Of a DNA stretch of 64,000 nucleotides, positions 1 to 11,800 are shown piece after piece. The notes beneath the pieces are model-generated. The model saw only the letters and a list, made by a program, of their open reading frames with translations, had not been told where the DNA came from and did no database searches. Each line of letters starts with the position of its first letter. Positions within the stretch are counted from its first letter, which is position 1. The translations under genes and the position numbers were made by a program. This DNA is from Trochalopteron elliotii (lineage: Eukaryota > Chordata > Aves > Passeriformes > Leiothrichidae): contig JANPWX010000480.1 in NCBI GenBank assembly GCA_024734555.1, forward strand, positions 6,011 to 70,010, written 5' to 3'.

Positions 1-76
1 GCGTGTACCGCCCGCCCGCCGGGGGCCCAGCCGTGACGGCGGACACCGGCCCGGGGCCGCCTCGGAACTGCCCTCG

Positions 77-660
77 GCTTGGCTGGGCGCAGCTCGTTCG
101 GCTGAACGCGGCTACGTTCGGTTGGATGCAGTTATAGTCGGCTGCACTCGGCTGGGTTCGGCTGTTCGGGGAAACTCGGTGGTTTTCGTCAGACGTCGGC
201 TCTTTCCGGCTCTTCGGCTACCCTCGGCGATTTTCGTCAAACCTCGAGTATTTTCGGCTGTTCGGCTGCGCTCGTCTATTTTCGTCAAACCTCGAGTATT
301 TTCGGCTGTTCGGCTGCACTCGTCTATTTTCGTCAAACCTCGAGTATTTTCGGCTGTTCGGCTACACTCGTCTATTTTCGTCAAACCTCGAGTGTTTTCG
401 GCTGTTCGGCTGCACTCGGCTATTTTCGTCAGGTGTCGGCCATTTTCGGCTATTCGGGGAAACTCGTCGATTTTCGTCAAACATCGAGTATTTTCGGCTG
501 TTCGGCTCTTCTCGGCACACCTCGGCTATGAACAGATGCCGTCGTTAAGATTCGGCTCTTCGGGGAAGCTCGGCTCGCCTCGGCTGCACTCGGTGCTGCT
601 CCCTGAGGGCGGCGCGGGCCGGGCCGAGGCGACGCTCGGGGAAGCGGGGCCGCCTCATGT
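77..660. repeat. CpG-dense TCGGCT-rich satellite-like block
   Basis: The block is dominated by TCGGCT/TTCGGCTG words, with a CpG every few bases. Its middle (183-518) is an ordered 48-bp tandem array. The flanks (77-182 and 519-660) carry the same short words in disordered, degenerate form. The sequence shows a simple 6-8 base building block that was amplified into a larger unit. It could be a microchromosomal or subtelomeric GC satellite or an expanded CpG island; I cannot assign it to a named family. The frames are open on both strands only because the unit length is divisible by three. Confidence 0.75.
183..518. repeat. 48-bp tandem repeat, about 7 units
   Basis: The anchor word TTTTCGTC recurs at 183, 231, 279, 327, 375, 423 and 471, exactly 48 bases apart each time. 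The central copies (from 231 to about 422) differ by only a few bases and contain CTCGAG, followed by TTTTCGGCTGTTCGGCTG. The first, sixth and last copies are more diverged, the usual pattern of an array homogenised from its centre. Because 48 is a multiple of three, a 16-residue peptide repeat is open on the plus strand and another on the minus strand. I read these as by-products, not genes. Confidence 0.93.
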
Positions 661-682
661 TAAACACGCAGAGCTCGGTGTT

Positions 683-801
683 TATCATATCATCATATCA
701 TATCATATATCATATCATATCATATCATATCATATCATATCATATCATATCATATCATATCATATCATATCATATCATATCATATCATATCATATCATAT
801 C
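683..801. repeat. (ATATC)n pentanucleotide microsatellite
   Basis: About 119 bases of nearly pure ATATC/TATCA repeat, roughly 23 units, with two small interruptions near its left end. It sits inside otherwise GC-rich DNA. It is likely to be length-polymorphic. Confidence 0.97.
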
Positions 802-832
802 TAGCAGGGTCGCGCGCAGGCAGCAGAATACC

Positions 833-909
833 ACGCCCCCGGGGTCCTTGCCTTTTTCCCGCCCTTTTTGCCGCCAGCTTTGGAAGGTCAAGTGCGTCGC
901 GCGGCACTG
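833..909. repeat. Direct duplicate, copy 1 (partner 1081-1155)
   Basis: The 19 bases ACGCCCCCGGGGTCCTTGC at 833-851 recur exactly at 1081-1099. Similarity continues through a pyrimidine-rich stretch to a shared GAAGGTC and a CACTGC word near the ends. The offset is 248 bases. Confidence 0.85.
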
Positions 910-1080
910 CGCCGCCATCTTTTTTGTGGCATCCCGAAGGCCTCCCGGCTTCCCGCACAGGCGCCTGACTAAATAAAATGCATGAATCAGTCCGCGGCGC
1001 CACTCAGCCCTTAGCCCGTGCCCACGCACTTGTATAGGCCGCGGAAAATTGCACCCGGGCGGCGCCGTGGTCGGGGTCAG

Positions 1081-1155
1081 ACGCCCCCGGGGTCCTTGCA
1101 TTTTTCCCCACCCTTTTGGCCTCACTCTTTAGAAGGTCGGGCCGCAGCACTGCCC
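1081..1155. repeat. Direct duplicate, copy 2 (partner 833-909)
   Basis: Second copy of the duplicated segment, identical over its first 19 bases and diverging by substitutions and small indels afterwards. Confidence 0.85.
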
Positions 1156-1205
1156 CCGAACTCAAAGCCCGGGGTTTGGTAGCGCCTTGGGGACGGGCAG
1201 GGGGG

Positions 1206-1366
1206 AGAGCTGCAGTACAGCTCTCTGTCCACAGGGTGGCAGCACGAGATCAGAGCGCTGCCCAGCGCTGCGTCGGGTACGGCCGCGGGGGGCAGCTGCA
1301 GTACCGCTCTCTGCCCACACGGCGGCAGAATTGCCGCACAGCTCGGCCCGGGGCACTGGCACAGAG
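1206..1366. repeat. 86-bp tandem duplication with CTCF-like words
   Basis: AGCTGCAGTAC occurs at 1208 and again at 1294, followed in both copies by the same CGCTCTCTG-like and CCACA..GG.GGCAG words. The words CCACAGGGTGGCAG (1229-1242) and CCACACGGCGGCAG (1315-1328) match the CTCF core consensus at about 12 and 11 of 14 positions. The duplication is visible; CTCF binding is only a possibility. Confidence 0.7.
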
Positions 1367-1486
1367 CCGAGGCAAAAGAGAACGGGGCCAAAAACGCCCT
1401 TCCAAACATCCTCGAAAATAAATGCCCCAAAAGACCCCCAACCACGACAACTACAAGAACCCTGCCATCAACCAAATTGAAACAAA

Positions 1487-1870
1487 AAAGCGCCTTTATT
1501 TTAGGCTACATTTCAATATTTTAAAATATTTTTATTATTTATATTTATCATTACCAATTACCTTTTACATTCATATCAATGTATACTATATATAGTATAT
1601 TAAAATAATATATGTAAATTATATATTGTATTTATTTGTATTCTTGGTATTATTTTTCATATTTTATATTTCTATTATGTATATTTGCATTTTTCTATGT
1701 GTGTATTTATTTTTAAAATTCCTGTTTGTTTATATTTTAAATGATATTTTCAACTCTATGAATTAATTAAGCTAACACATCAGAACTACAATTTAATCAG
1801 AATTAAATTAGCCTGGTTTTCTAAGGGGTAAAGATTTAATTTTTATTAAAATAATATCGGTATATTTTCT
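1487..1870. other. Very AT-rich stretch without a gene
   Basis: Composition changes here from CpG-rich to nearly pure A/T with many TTTATTT and TATAT words. It includes an 18-bp perfect palindrome at 1582-1599. No frame of note is open. Confidence 0.8.
1582..1599. repeat. 18-bp perfect AT palindrome
   Basis: TATACTATATATAGTATA equals its own reverse complement. It lies within low-complexity AT sequence, so chance is a reasonable explanation. Confidence 0.9.
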
Positions 1871-1877
1871 TTCTGTG

Positions 1878-1962
1878 TTCTTTTGGGGGAGGGGGGTTTG
1901 CTTGTGGGGTTTTTTTTGTTTTGTTTTTGCTTTTTTTGTTTGCTTTGGTTTGGATTTCTTTG
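1878..1962. repeat. T/G-rich low-complexity tract
   Basis: A run of G-rich and then T-rich words (GGGGGAGGGGGG, then repeated TTTTG). It produces a spurious phenylalanine-rich short frame. Confidence 0.85.
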
Positions 1963-3360
1963 TTAATAAACAAGGAGGTTACAAAATTAAAAGTCTACTT
2001 TGTTTTATCGCTACCTCTGAAATACACCTCGACATCCAGCTACTGCTGGTAATGCTGTACATGGGTAGAAAGAGACCTCTTAAGGGGCTGAAAGGACTAA
2101 AATGGCACCACGGTGTTAACAGTTGTCTGAGGTGATTTCACCCCACATGTGGTGGTGAAAATGCTGGGAAGTTGCTGTTTCAGGCCTGGGGACATGTATA
2201 TAGCAAGGCTATTTCAATTAGGCGGAGAAGACTGATGGGCAGCAGCCTGGGGGCTGAGTTCTGCCTCATGGGTAAAGCTAAGGATGATTAAGCTCTGGGA
2301 GGAGGTGGAGGGAGAACCCCTCTGGGATGTGGGGCTTTTGTTTAGACTTGATGGCAAAACATATGAATCCCTCAGGTCTGGACCAGGCAGTCACGTTCAC
2401 TGGTGATGACACAAAAAACCAGAATATTACTAAACGCCTGGGCCAGGATCTGAAAGGTTAAGAGAAACCTGAGGGAGGCACTATTCAATTTTATCCTCCA
2501 AAGTATTATTTCTCTTATTATAATTTATACCTGACGACTTCTGTTCCAGTAGCAGAATTTGTAAAAGGGTAAATGACCTGATATGAAGATTGCATGCATG
2601 AATGTATATGGTATATGTGAAGTCCACAGAACATAAATCTCTGTCTGGGTCAAGAGATTTGAGGGGATGATTTTTTTCTCCAAGGCAGAGAAGTGATCTC
2701 CCCGAGTGCAATAAGGATCACTTTGCCCCCTAATGTCAATATTGAATGTTTTGGCACTTCTTGTTGCAACAGGGCTGTACCATTTGTATCCATGATAGTC
2801 CTTCCCTGCTTGTTCAATGTATATGTAGGACAGACCCACCCTGTACCTGCATCCAGGCTGGACATGCACATGGCTGGTGGCAGCTGGGTAAGGACAATAG
2901 CCAAGACATTTGGGTCTGGGTAAAAGAAGCTGGCCTAAACTGTACCTATAGGGGAGCTGGAAAATGGTCTGAAAAGCATACATCACGTTTTATCCCTAGT
3001 GTTAAGAGCTCTTCCCCTTTGGCCTAAATGTTACAATTTTAAAAGAGAAAAGAAACCATCTGAGTTTCAATGTGTCCTTGAAAGTAAGTAAACCAAAACC
3101 CCAGGATACAGTAATAAAACTATTTCAGGTACTGTAAAATAGGACTATTGGTTCTATCTGTGGTGGATTCCGATTTTCAGCATAGGGTAGCTTGCAAATG
3201 TGTATATTTTCATAGTATGTCATGCCATGAATGTCAGGACTCTGTTTCAGCAGTATCTTCAGAGAAAGCAGCATCTAAATTTTTTAAATTTAACAGCAAT
3301 TTTCAGAATTATAATCATTGTAAAATATCTAGCTTCTTAAAAATCTGGGAGGATTTTGGG
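1963..3360. other. Unique non-coding sequence; no gene recognised
   Basis: Several short frames overlap on both strands between about 2525 and 3027 (the longest is 153 codons, minus strand). None resembles a known protein, and frames in competing phases are equally open, so I do not call a gene. An imperfect palindrome lies at 2136-2160. A decayed mobile-element fragment at about 2640-3010 is possible but I cannot identify one. Confidence 0.5.
2136..2160. repeat. 25-bp near-perfect palindrome around CCACATGTGG
   Basis: The arms TTTCACC and GGTGAAA flank a CACATGTG E-box-type core. The two halves differ by one extra base. It could form a hairpin or be a symmetric factor-binding site; function is unknown. 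Confidence 0.8.
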
Positions 3361-3361
3361 A

Positions 3362-3430
3362 ACTCTGCTTTATTTTATCCCTCTGTAAAATAGCTATCTC
3401 TTTGCATTTTGTGAAGGTTGTGAGCTTGCT
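3362..3430 (+). mobile_element. Possible MIR-like SINE remnant (3' half)
   Basis: CTCTGTAAAATAG followed by a GTGAAGGTTGTGAG-like word resembles the central and 3' part of the ancient MIR SINE (the TGTAAAATGGGGATAA and GTTGTTGTGAGG region). The match is short and gapped, so this is tentative. Confidence 0.28.
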
Positions 3431-6400
3431 ATCAACTTTTCCTGTAGATACATTTTTACTAGTTTTTTTTTGTCATACCTTTTTGATTAAGACTCTTGGT
3501 AAGAAGAATGGAAGGCTGTGCTCTGAGATTCTCTAAGGGTGTGGTCTCAACCTCTGAGGCTGCAGCTCGTCTTCATGTAAGTAAATTAAAACTTTGAGGG
3601 AAGGAGAGTGAACCTTGTAGTCTATCATAAACTGGCTCTAAGTCATGACTTATCTTTGTATCTTGCTGGCAGTAAACATTTATTTATAAAAGTAGCACCG
3701 CTCCAAAGGAGTCCTGTCCCTGTTAGGCACTGATAACTGAAATATATTGCTTTCTGGATTGTGCCAGGACTATATTCAAATCCCCAGCTTTAACCAGTCA
3801 CAGCAGAGACTTAGCTCAGACACTCCTTACACTCAGGAATCCCTTGTTTAAGTCCTGGCTTTATGCAGCTCCCTAGTCTCTCCCTTTATTAGAACTAAGT
3901 GATTAACCTGGGACCTTACTACCTTCACTCTGGAAATTTCTTTGAACTCCCTCCTCTTTTTCCTTTTCCTCACTTACTGTGTGGGATTGTCCTGCTATTC
4001 AGTCTGTGGGACACAGACCTCCCTCAGTCTCCCCAGACGGGTCTGTAGCAAATCCAAGGACGTGTGCCCCATGTGCAAGCAGTACTGCAGACCCTGCTTT
4101 TAGTTAGGACTCTATGTGCTGAGCAAAAGGTGATTATTGCTGGGCTAGATGAGACCTTATTCATTGCTTTTGTTGGAGCCCAAACCAAGTCTGGTGTGTC
4201 CCTGTCTGTGCTGGAGCAGAAGTTTGGATGGGGCTCTGCTTTCCTCCCACCCCAGCAGCCGAGGAGTAGCATCATCTCTGCAATTATATGGCTGACAGCA
4301 ATAATTTCTGAGTTGTTCTGTTTCAATGGGATTATAGTAATATATTATCTCATTACGGTAGTGGTAATACTTCAAAAACATCTTCAATGGGAAATTAAAT
4401 GAAAAGGAAGTTATAAAAGTACAGTAGGCCGTTGTCCTTGTGGATGTCAGTGATGCACATAGTCTGAAGAGGGCTGGAGGGTCTCATCTGCACTGAAGAG
4501 TTCCCTGCATTGTGGAAGCTGCTGCCTTTCTCTTTACACCATTACAACCCATATATAAACTTCTTCTAAGTATTTCTAGACAGGTTTAGAGAAAATACAG
4601 TAAGAAATTTGTGTTTGAGCAACAGTGGAAAGACAACTGTTTTGGGAAAAAGTGGGAAATCACCATTCCTAAGGTCTTATGATATAGTTAGCATTTCAAA
4701 TTACTTACTTTTTTAAGGGAAAAGTGAGAATGAAAGTGACTATTTGTAAAAATGCTATTTCTCATCTAGACTCTTAACCCATGGCAGGTGATTTTTCTGC
4801 CTTGAAAATTACTTGAAATAGTTCAGCTCTGCTGATCTCAGTGTTGTCATTCACTTTCTAGGGACTATAATGCATTTCGATTTTAATTAATTTCTTAAGG
4901 CGGGCAGCTTTTGTATAAAAAATGGCCTTGGATAAACACTCATTTTTGAAGTTGTCTGTGGAATCGCGTTATATCCTGTTTAAAGGAGAAGACGATGCTG
5001 TGAAAATGAAAAATGATTTTGTGGAAAAAGTTATCTTTCCTCCAAGATACTACAGAAATAGTGTTTCACAGCAGGGTTTATTGCTTTTCCCTAAGATATA
5101 TAGACATGTGTTATCAGTTTAATACAGCTACTGGACTTACAGAGGAATAACATCACTTCCAAAGTTGCAGATAATACTGAGTAGATCTTAGGGAGTCAAA
5201 GAACTTTGCATTAGCTCAGTTTTGGCCTTTGTTGTTGATGTCTCTTGGTTTCTCAAGGGCTTTTGTATAATTATTTTAGTAATTCTAATTTTCTGTTCAC
5301 AAAAGTATAACTAATACAGGTTAGGTTATAGCCTTTTAAACAAAATTTTCTTCCCAGCAAAATGCTAGGCTATTTAAATGCAAATGGCAAAGAGGAGATG
5401 TACGAATTATCTCACTGGATATTTGAATGCATTGAGTGGGTATTACATAGGTACTTGGTTAGCCCAGGAATCATGTTTTTTGGAAGACACAGATAAATTT
5501 TCATTCAGTGAAGAAATTTGAAATCTTAAAGATAAGCTTAAGAAATCTGTGTAAAAAATAGTGCTTTGGAGATTTATGGAATTTAAAACTTGAGACTGCT
5601 CTTTTCCCATTCCAGGATTACAATAAAATCCTGGAATAAAAAAATTCATTCAGCTTCCCTGAATGAAAAGGATAACAGCTGAACCCCTTTTCCTTCCTTG
5701 TCCTTGATATTAGCATTGCCTCATTGCATTTAATGAATATAATTTTCTTGGGTGTAATAATTTCTGAGAAGGAGAGTAATCTTTGGAAAGCCTAAGAAAA
5801 ATCGAAGGATACAAGATAATTACAAGGACTGCCACTATCTGATGATATGGAGGTGCACACATTCTGTGCTTGAAGTGAAACATCTAGGCATAATCAGGAG
5901 CTCATGCATAAATTCCCACACATCTGGATGAAGTCAGAATTGAGTCTACTGTTGCAAGTGACAGTGGTTATTTAGGGTGGAAAGATATTACTGCTGATAT
6001 ATATAGTGCTGGAAACCTCTCTGCTAAACGTCATAAGGCCATCCTCTACATTTTGATTTGAATGTGGCGAATTGCAAATGCCAGCCTGTAAAAACATCAG
6101 CAATAAATCGAGCATCTTATTTGTTAACTGTAAGGAAGAGTATTGCCATTTCCAATATGCAAATTGATAAGCATGAAAAGTCTTTTACATCTACCTTGAA
6201 GCTGTTGCTCTGCGGTTGCATGGCTGATGCTTTTGAGGAGTACAAATGATTAGAATGGTAACATTTGTCTAGATTGCTCTGTATTTAGTAATGAGTCTCA
6301 GGGGTATTCAGCCAATTGTGCAAATTCTCAATCCTAGAAGTACAATACGTGAAACCAGTCAAAATGCAGCATCTGTCTACTTCCTAAGTGTAGTGTAAAT

Positions 6401-6885
6401 AATATTCTTGTGCTGGCTCAAGGAGAATGTCGGAATGTGTTAGTAGTAAAAAATGAAATCATTGTTAGATGTGCCTTGCAGGGCTTTCACAGTATGACTT
6501 ACCGCTCAGAGTGGATAAGAGATGGGACAGCTATTAGTCCAGAATTGCTTGTATTAAGTGAAACAACAAAACCTAATTTTAAACCTTGACCTTTGAGATG
6601 CTGCTGCGGGGCACGTGTTCCCAGTGCCCTTTGGAGTCTAAAGGCTTGGTTATCCTGCCTGAGAGAGGGCTGTGCTGAGGCAGGACCGATGAGGGGAGGC
6701 AGGGCTGAGATGGATGCTATTAAATAAAACTGCCTCAAAAATTGGTAATGGTTCTTGTCATGACTTCAAGACACATAATAGATCACTCCTGCACTCCCAT
6801 GGCCTCAGGCTGACTGAGGAAATTAAATTCAAGCCACTCAGCTCAATACAGTATAACCCTTATAGGAAAACATATAGAATTTAAT

Positions 6886-6927
6886 AGATGCTTAACAATA
6901 GCATCTTAACAATAGATGCTTAACAAT
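6886..6927. repeat. 14-bp tandem triplication
   Basis: AGATGCTTAACAAT occurs at 6886-6899 and 6914-6927, with a variant copy AGCATCTTAACAAT exactly between them. This is three contiguous 14-base units. Confidence 0.92.
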
Positions 6928-8691
6928 CTTACTGCCTGTAAGATGCTTGACATGTTTCTCTACATCCTACTGAAAACTGGAAGATGAGTTTACAGGAGGC
7001 AGTATGGAAAAGTCCATTTGCTGGTTGATTAGATGATAATATCTTCTCATCTTGTACTTTCCCTTCATCGTATGCTTGAAGCTTCAGAATGAATTTTTGC
7101 ACTACTCCAAGGAAAGCACAAGAATGCAGGAATCCCCATGAGCTGGACAGAGGTTTTGTATGTCTGTAGCTGAGCACAGGAGCTCTTGGTGGAGCTGCCT
7201 CAAGTTCAAAGCAGACAGAAGGTGCTTGCCCTTCAGTTTATCTTGGCTTGGAGGCCCCAAGCCAGAATGTTTCCAATGATTTTAAGAAAAACTCTGCAGG
7301 AAAATTTCTATTTTATTTTCTCTTAAGCCATTCAGCCCCATGCTCTACCTTTATCATGAAGATGTAAGTGATACCTGTCTTTTCCCAGATACTGTATTCT
7401 GTGGTAGACCTAGGGGTTTATAAACCTTGGTGAACTAGAAAACAAGTTGCTCAAATGATTGGTGACAGTCTACTTTAAGACCATCCTTTGCAATGTCCCT
7501 GGTGGAATGTCTGCTGGAAAGAGTAACATGTTGCTCTGCTTTTTACTAGATTGTTGCTATTCTTCCTCCTCATAAAGGTGCAAATCATGCGTAGTCAGTC
7601 TGTTAGTCACAAGTAGGTTGCATCAAGAAGGTTGCAAATCCTCCAAGAAGCAAAATGACAGCAGCAAACACTGTTTCTTCATATTAATGAGTTAATTTCC
7701 AAGAAGGACTTTATTTGCTCTTTGCTCATTTCTAGTTTTGGTTCCACCTCAGTGTTAAAATAGCTTTGTCACCTATTTCTGATTCCCCCCGTTTGCATCT
7801 CTGGTGTGGAAGAGTATTTAGCTTTTCTTGAGAGGAATGTGAACCCACAGGGTTTGCTAACAACTCAGTTCCCAGAAAAGATGTTAAAACATCCCTAGAT
7901 TCTTTGAAAGATGTAGTGGCTGTCATGGCAAAATGTTCTAATTGGCATCTTCATGTTGACACTGTGTCAGCTCTTTGCTCAGCCAAGGATCCAAAATGCA
8001 TCATTAACTTGGCTGGAAGGGAAAGAACATATTTTGTCCCAGCCAGCAGAGCTTGCAGGAAACAGTATGTGGTTGAAGTGTCTGGTGAGTTTGGAATGTG
8101 CTTGAAGTCCAAGTTATTATATAAATTCCCTTGGTACAAAAGGAAGGAAAACATTTTCTTAAGTTTTATATGCTAATCTTTTCACTTCACATACAGAGGG
8201 GCCTCCAGTCTATGCTTGGCTGTAAGAAGATGGATGGGTTAAAATTCTCCTGATTGTTCCCATGTTTCATGTAGGAATGTAATAGTTGGATTGAATTCAC
8301 TGCTAAGTCTCAAAACCTTCTAAATTTTCTGTCACAGTGGCTTGTTCATGGCAATTGCAAAGCAGCCTTTTGTCCGCTGGGGCCAGGACTGAGGTGGCTT
8401 GTCCCACGGTGCTGCTTCCCAAGTGCTGTATCCAGACTGTTGCCTTCCTCAGTGTCAAAGCTGTAAATATGTCAACTGCCTTTAGAAAATGGAACGGAAA
8501 ATTCTGTGAGGGAGATGAGCTATTTATGCAATGGTTTGAGAGCGGACAGCTTTTTAGCTTCAGCTAAATATTTTGCAGCCTGTTTTATCATTTTAGCTCT
8601 AGTGAGGTCACTAAAGTCAGAAGAGGGATGAGGTTGCTCATTTCTGTTTTACTTCCATGGAAAGTAATTTGATGCATACAGGGCTACCCAG

Positions 8692-8835
8692 AGTTTCCTT
8701 TCCTCCCTCTGAAGTCTCTCATTTTAGTACTCCTCCCTGCTTCCCTCCTTCATAACTTCTCCTCCTCATGCTTTTCTTTCTTTCTCAGTTTCCAAATAGC
8801 TATATTCATCACTGTTGTCTTTCCCTCCTTTTGTA
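8692..8835 (+). repeat. Pyrimidine-rich (C/T) stretch
   Basis: About 140 bases consisting mostly of TCC, CTC and TTTC words. Low complexity; no further function is visible. Confidence 0.7.
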
Positions 8836-11800
8836 AACTCCTTTAACTTATCTTCTGCTTCAGATAAATGGTTTTAATTTAGTATTTTTGATGCTTTTGG
8901 GTTTCTTCTGAGTTTTCCTTATGCATCATCTCTAGCTTTTTTTTTTTGCTATAAATATTAGATTTGATTTTTATGTTGAGGGCCTTGAAGACTATTTTGC
9001 ACTCTGATTTTTCATGTGCCAAATATTATGCACTCAGCAGTGCTTAAAATGAGAAATATCTTAAGGGAAGAAAATCTACAGTGGATTTTACTTTTCATGC
9101 AGTAGAGGAATAAACTTTTAGTTTGGGAAGTTGCAGAGAAAAGCATGGGTGGAATATGGCTTCAAAGCATCATTTACCAGAAGCAGACCAAGTTATTTCT
9201 GGGTTTGTTTTGATGTACTCAGGCTGACTTTAATCAAATGCACAGATTTACATCCTCATGAGTCTCTTATTGCTAGACTTGCTTTCATGAAGCTATTGGA
9301 TATAGAAAAGATGGAAGGGAGCCAGAAAAAGCCACATCTTACAGGAATATTGCATGTGGGAGCTTAGACCACCTCAGCTGTTGCTCAGTGAGACCAGTAG
9401 AAATCAGCCATCAGAGTCCTGCTGTGTTCTGCTCCTATTCTGGGTCTTTTTCAAAATGCAAATCTGTGGAAACTGGATGTCGTGGAAAAAAAGAACTGCT
9501 ACGAACTTTCTCAAAATTGGTTTCCGAGATGTTGGCAAAGCTTTAAGAAGTTAGGGCTGTATTAGACTGAATAGAGTATTTCAGGCTTTTGAGTTCGTTT
9601 CGGAGGGAGAACTACAAAAGTTTTGCACTTCTAAAACTATCCTTTTAGTGTCCTTAGGAAAATTCAATAGAGTTTTGATGTTAGAACATAAAGTTTTTCA
9701 GACTTCCTAATGGTGCATCTGCTGTAGCAGGATGTGTACGTTTTTATTAACTCTATGGTGTGTTTTTTCTTATTTTTATTTTTTAATATTTTTTAAATAG
9801 GTTTGTTTTTTTGATGCATGAGATACACATTGACACTGCTTCAGAAGAAAGCCTGGTAAGGCTAATGTGGGTAAGGAATTCTTCTCACAAACTCCAGTTG
9901 GAGTTTTTGGAGACACAAGTCTGAGGGGTTTTAAATTTGAACATTACAGAGAGAAACAAGTCTTATTTTGGAAATTTATCACATTGTTTTGCCCTTTCTT
10001 CATTTTAGTTGTGTTGTAGTCCTCTCTTTTCCCATCGCCTCAGGTCTAAGCTTGTTGTTACCTTCCGACTTGTTTGCGATGTGACTTCCTGGCGTGTTTC
10101 CTACACAAACATCTTTCTGTGCTCCTGGACTTCCTTCCTACAGAGCTGTTCCTTTATCTCTGGGTCGGTCTTCTAAATTTTCTATCTAAAACACTGCCTA
10201 AAGCTATACAATGGACAAATTGAGGGTCTAAATAAAGAGGTTCTGGAGAAATCTGGATGTGGTTTAAAATGCCAGGGAGAAGGAAGCTGAAATGCCATTA
10301 GAAAGAATGCTTGGAAGCCTTGGGTAGAATACTTTAAAAAGTGAATGGCCTGTTGCAGGCAGACTGAAACAATGTTATGTTTTTAGTGTTTTATCTGAAA
10401 GCTGACATAAAATAAACGTCATTGATGTAGATTTGAAAATATCACTGGCTTTGTAGCAAAAATGTTGGTGTGTGATGTTTAGTATTTTTTATTTCTCCAC
10501 CAAAGTAATTTTTGGGTACAGTTTTAATTGTTGCATTTTCTCAAAGGACCCATGCTGAAGCTCTAATTTACTGTCTTCATAATTGTGGACAGTGCAGAAT
10601 GTTTAGACTTTCACTTTTGCTACAATGGTCTTATTAAATATGGATGTACTCTTGCTACATAAGGGAAAATTAAATCAGACCAAATTTGTTACACTTTACA
10701 TAATTATGCATTGAGAACAATGTATAATTAATAAAGTCATTATAGATTCAGGCTATGGGTTGCCATTACCAGTGAAATCTAAATCTTTTTTTTTATGCTG
10801 AATGTTTCCTGTGGTTTTTTTGGGGAAAAAAAACCTCTACAAGTAGACATGTTGCCCTAATAAATTAAATTACTGGAATGAGAAATTTCTTCTGGAGAAG
10901 GAAGAAATGGTTTTAAATCAAACAAACCTGGATGATCATCTTTCCCCTATGTGCTTTCAACTTCCAAGTTTTACACCATTTCCACAAGGTTGCACAGTTA
11001 AATAACTTTGAAGTAATACTTTTAATAGCTCAGTTTTTAATGTGCCCAACAAAATGTGCTTCTGAACTCTTTCCCAGTTAATAAAGCAGGAAGAAGATAC
11101 CCAAAGACCAAGGAAGATGGGAAATTGTCAAAGGTTGTGAAACCTAACAGTAGCTCTTACATTTTTACACAAAGGAATAATACTACTGTTGATTTTGAGT
11201 ATTATTGGGGTTTCTATTTTTATTATTAATCTCTTGTCTCCCATTGATTTACTGTATTTTAGAGGCCTGATAAAGAATTAAATCTTGCCTAAGCAAACGT
11301 TTAAAATATGCAAAGGGAAATAGTGGTACCACATCAGCTGTGTGTCTCAGTTCTGCCCAGTTGGTTTGTTCTCCTCAGCCAGAAGGCCTGTGAAAATCAG
11401 TGCTTAGGAGCAAAACAAAGCCTGTCTGGCATCAATTCCCTTTTTGGTTGACACCTTTTTTTGAAAAACAAGTATTCCTACTGTAAGAAGCCAGAGTGTA
11501 TCCTTTCATGCTCAGGTTTCTTCCCCATGTTTTTCCAGGTTCTGTTCCTATTGTCCAGAAGTTTCCATTGTCCTCTGTGCATTTTGACTGGGATTAGTGA
11601 TAACCTGTTTGGGATTCCTGCAGTGGGGTATGGGCACCAGCATTCTGGGAGCAGGTAACAAGTCTGGAGAATGGTGCCTGTCATCAATGTTCACTGTACA
11701 TTCAGGAAAGCAGAATCTAAATATGTTTATCTCTCCTTGCAGACAGGGAATGGTTGATTGAATGCATCTTTTAATTACTAAGAATTTCAACATATAAAAC

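Larger units (their letters stand above)
802..1486. other. GC-rich, CpG-rich segment made of internal duplications
   Basis: This stretch has no recognisable gene. It contains two separate sets of direct duplications (833-909 with 1081-1155, and 1206-1280 with 1292-1366), a GGCGCC-rich part near 990-1075, and AATAAA words at about 973 and 1416. Short frames are open on both strands with no resemblance to known proteins. It could be part of a CpG island promoter, an old LTR or a GC satellite edge. At about 1400-1490 the sequence becomes A/C-rich and then changes abruptly to AT-rich. Confidence 0.55.

Noticed and set aside
112..480. 122-codon minus-strand frame with 16-residue repeats
   Set aside because: It follows directly from the 48-bp tandem DNA repeat. 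The opposite strand is equally open, there is no known family, and the repeat varies at the DNA level like a satellite.
122..976. 284-codon plus-strand frame, the longest in the window
   Set aside because: It runs through the satellite, the (ATATC)n microsatellite and GC-rich low-complexity DNA. Open length comes from repeat periods and GC content, not from coding selection.
2525..2986. 153-codon minus-strand frame overlapped by 76- and 93-codon plus-strand frames
   Set aside because: There is no recognisable domain and competing frames are open on both strands. A retroviral remnant was considered, but no specific motif could be defended.
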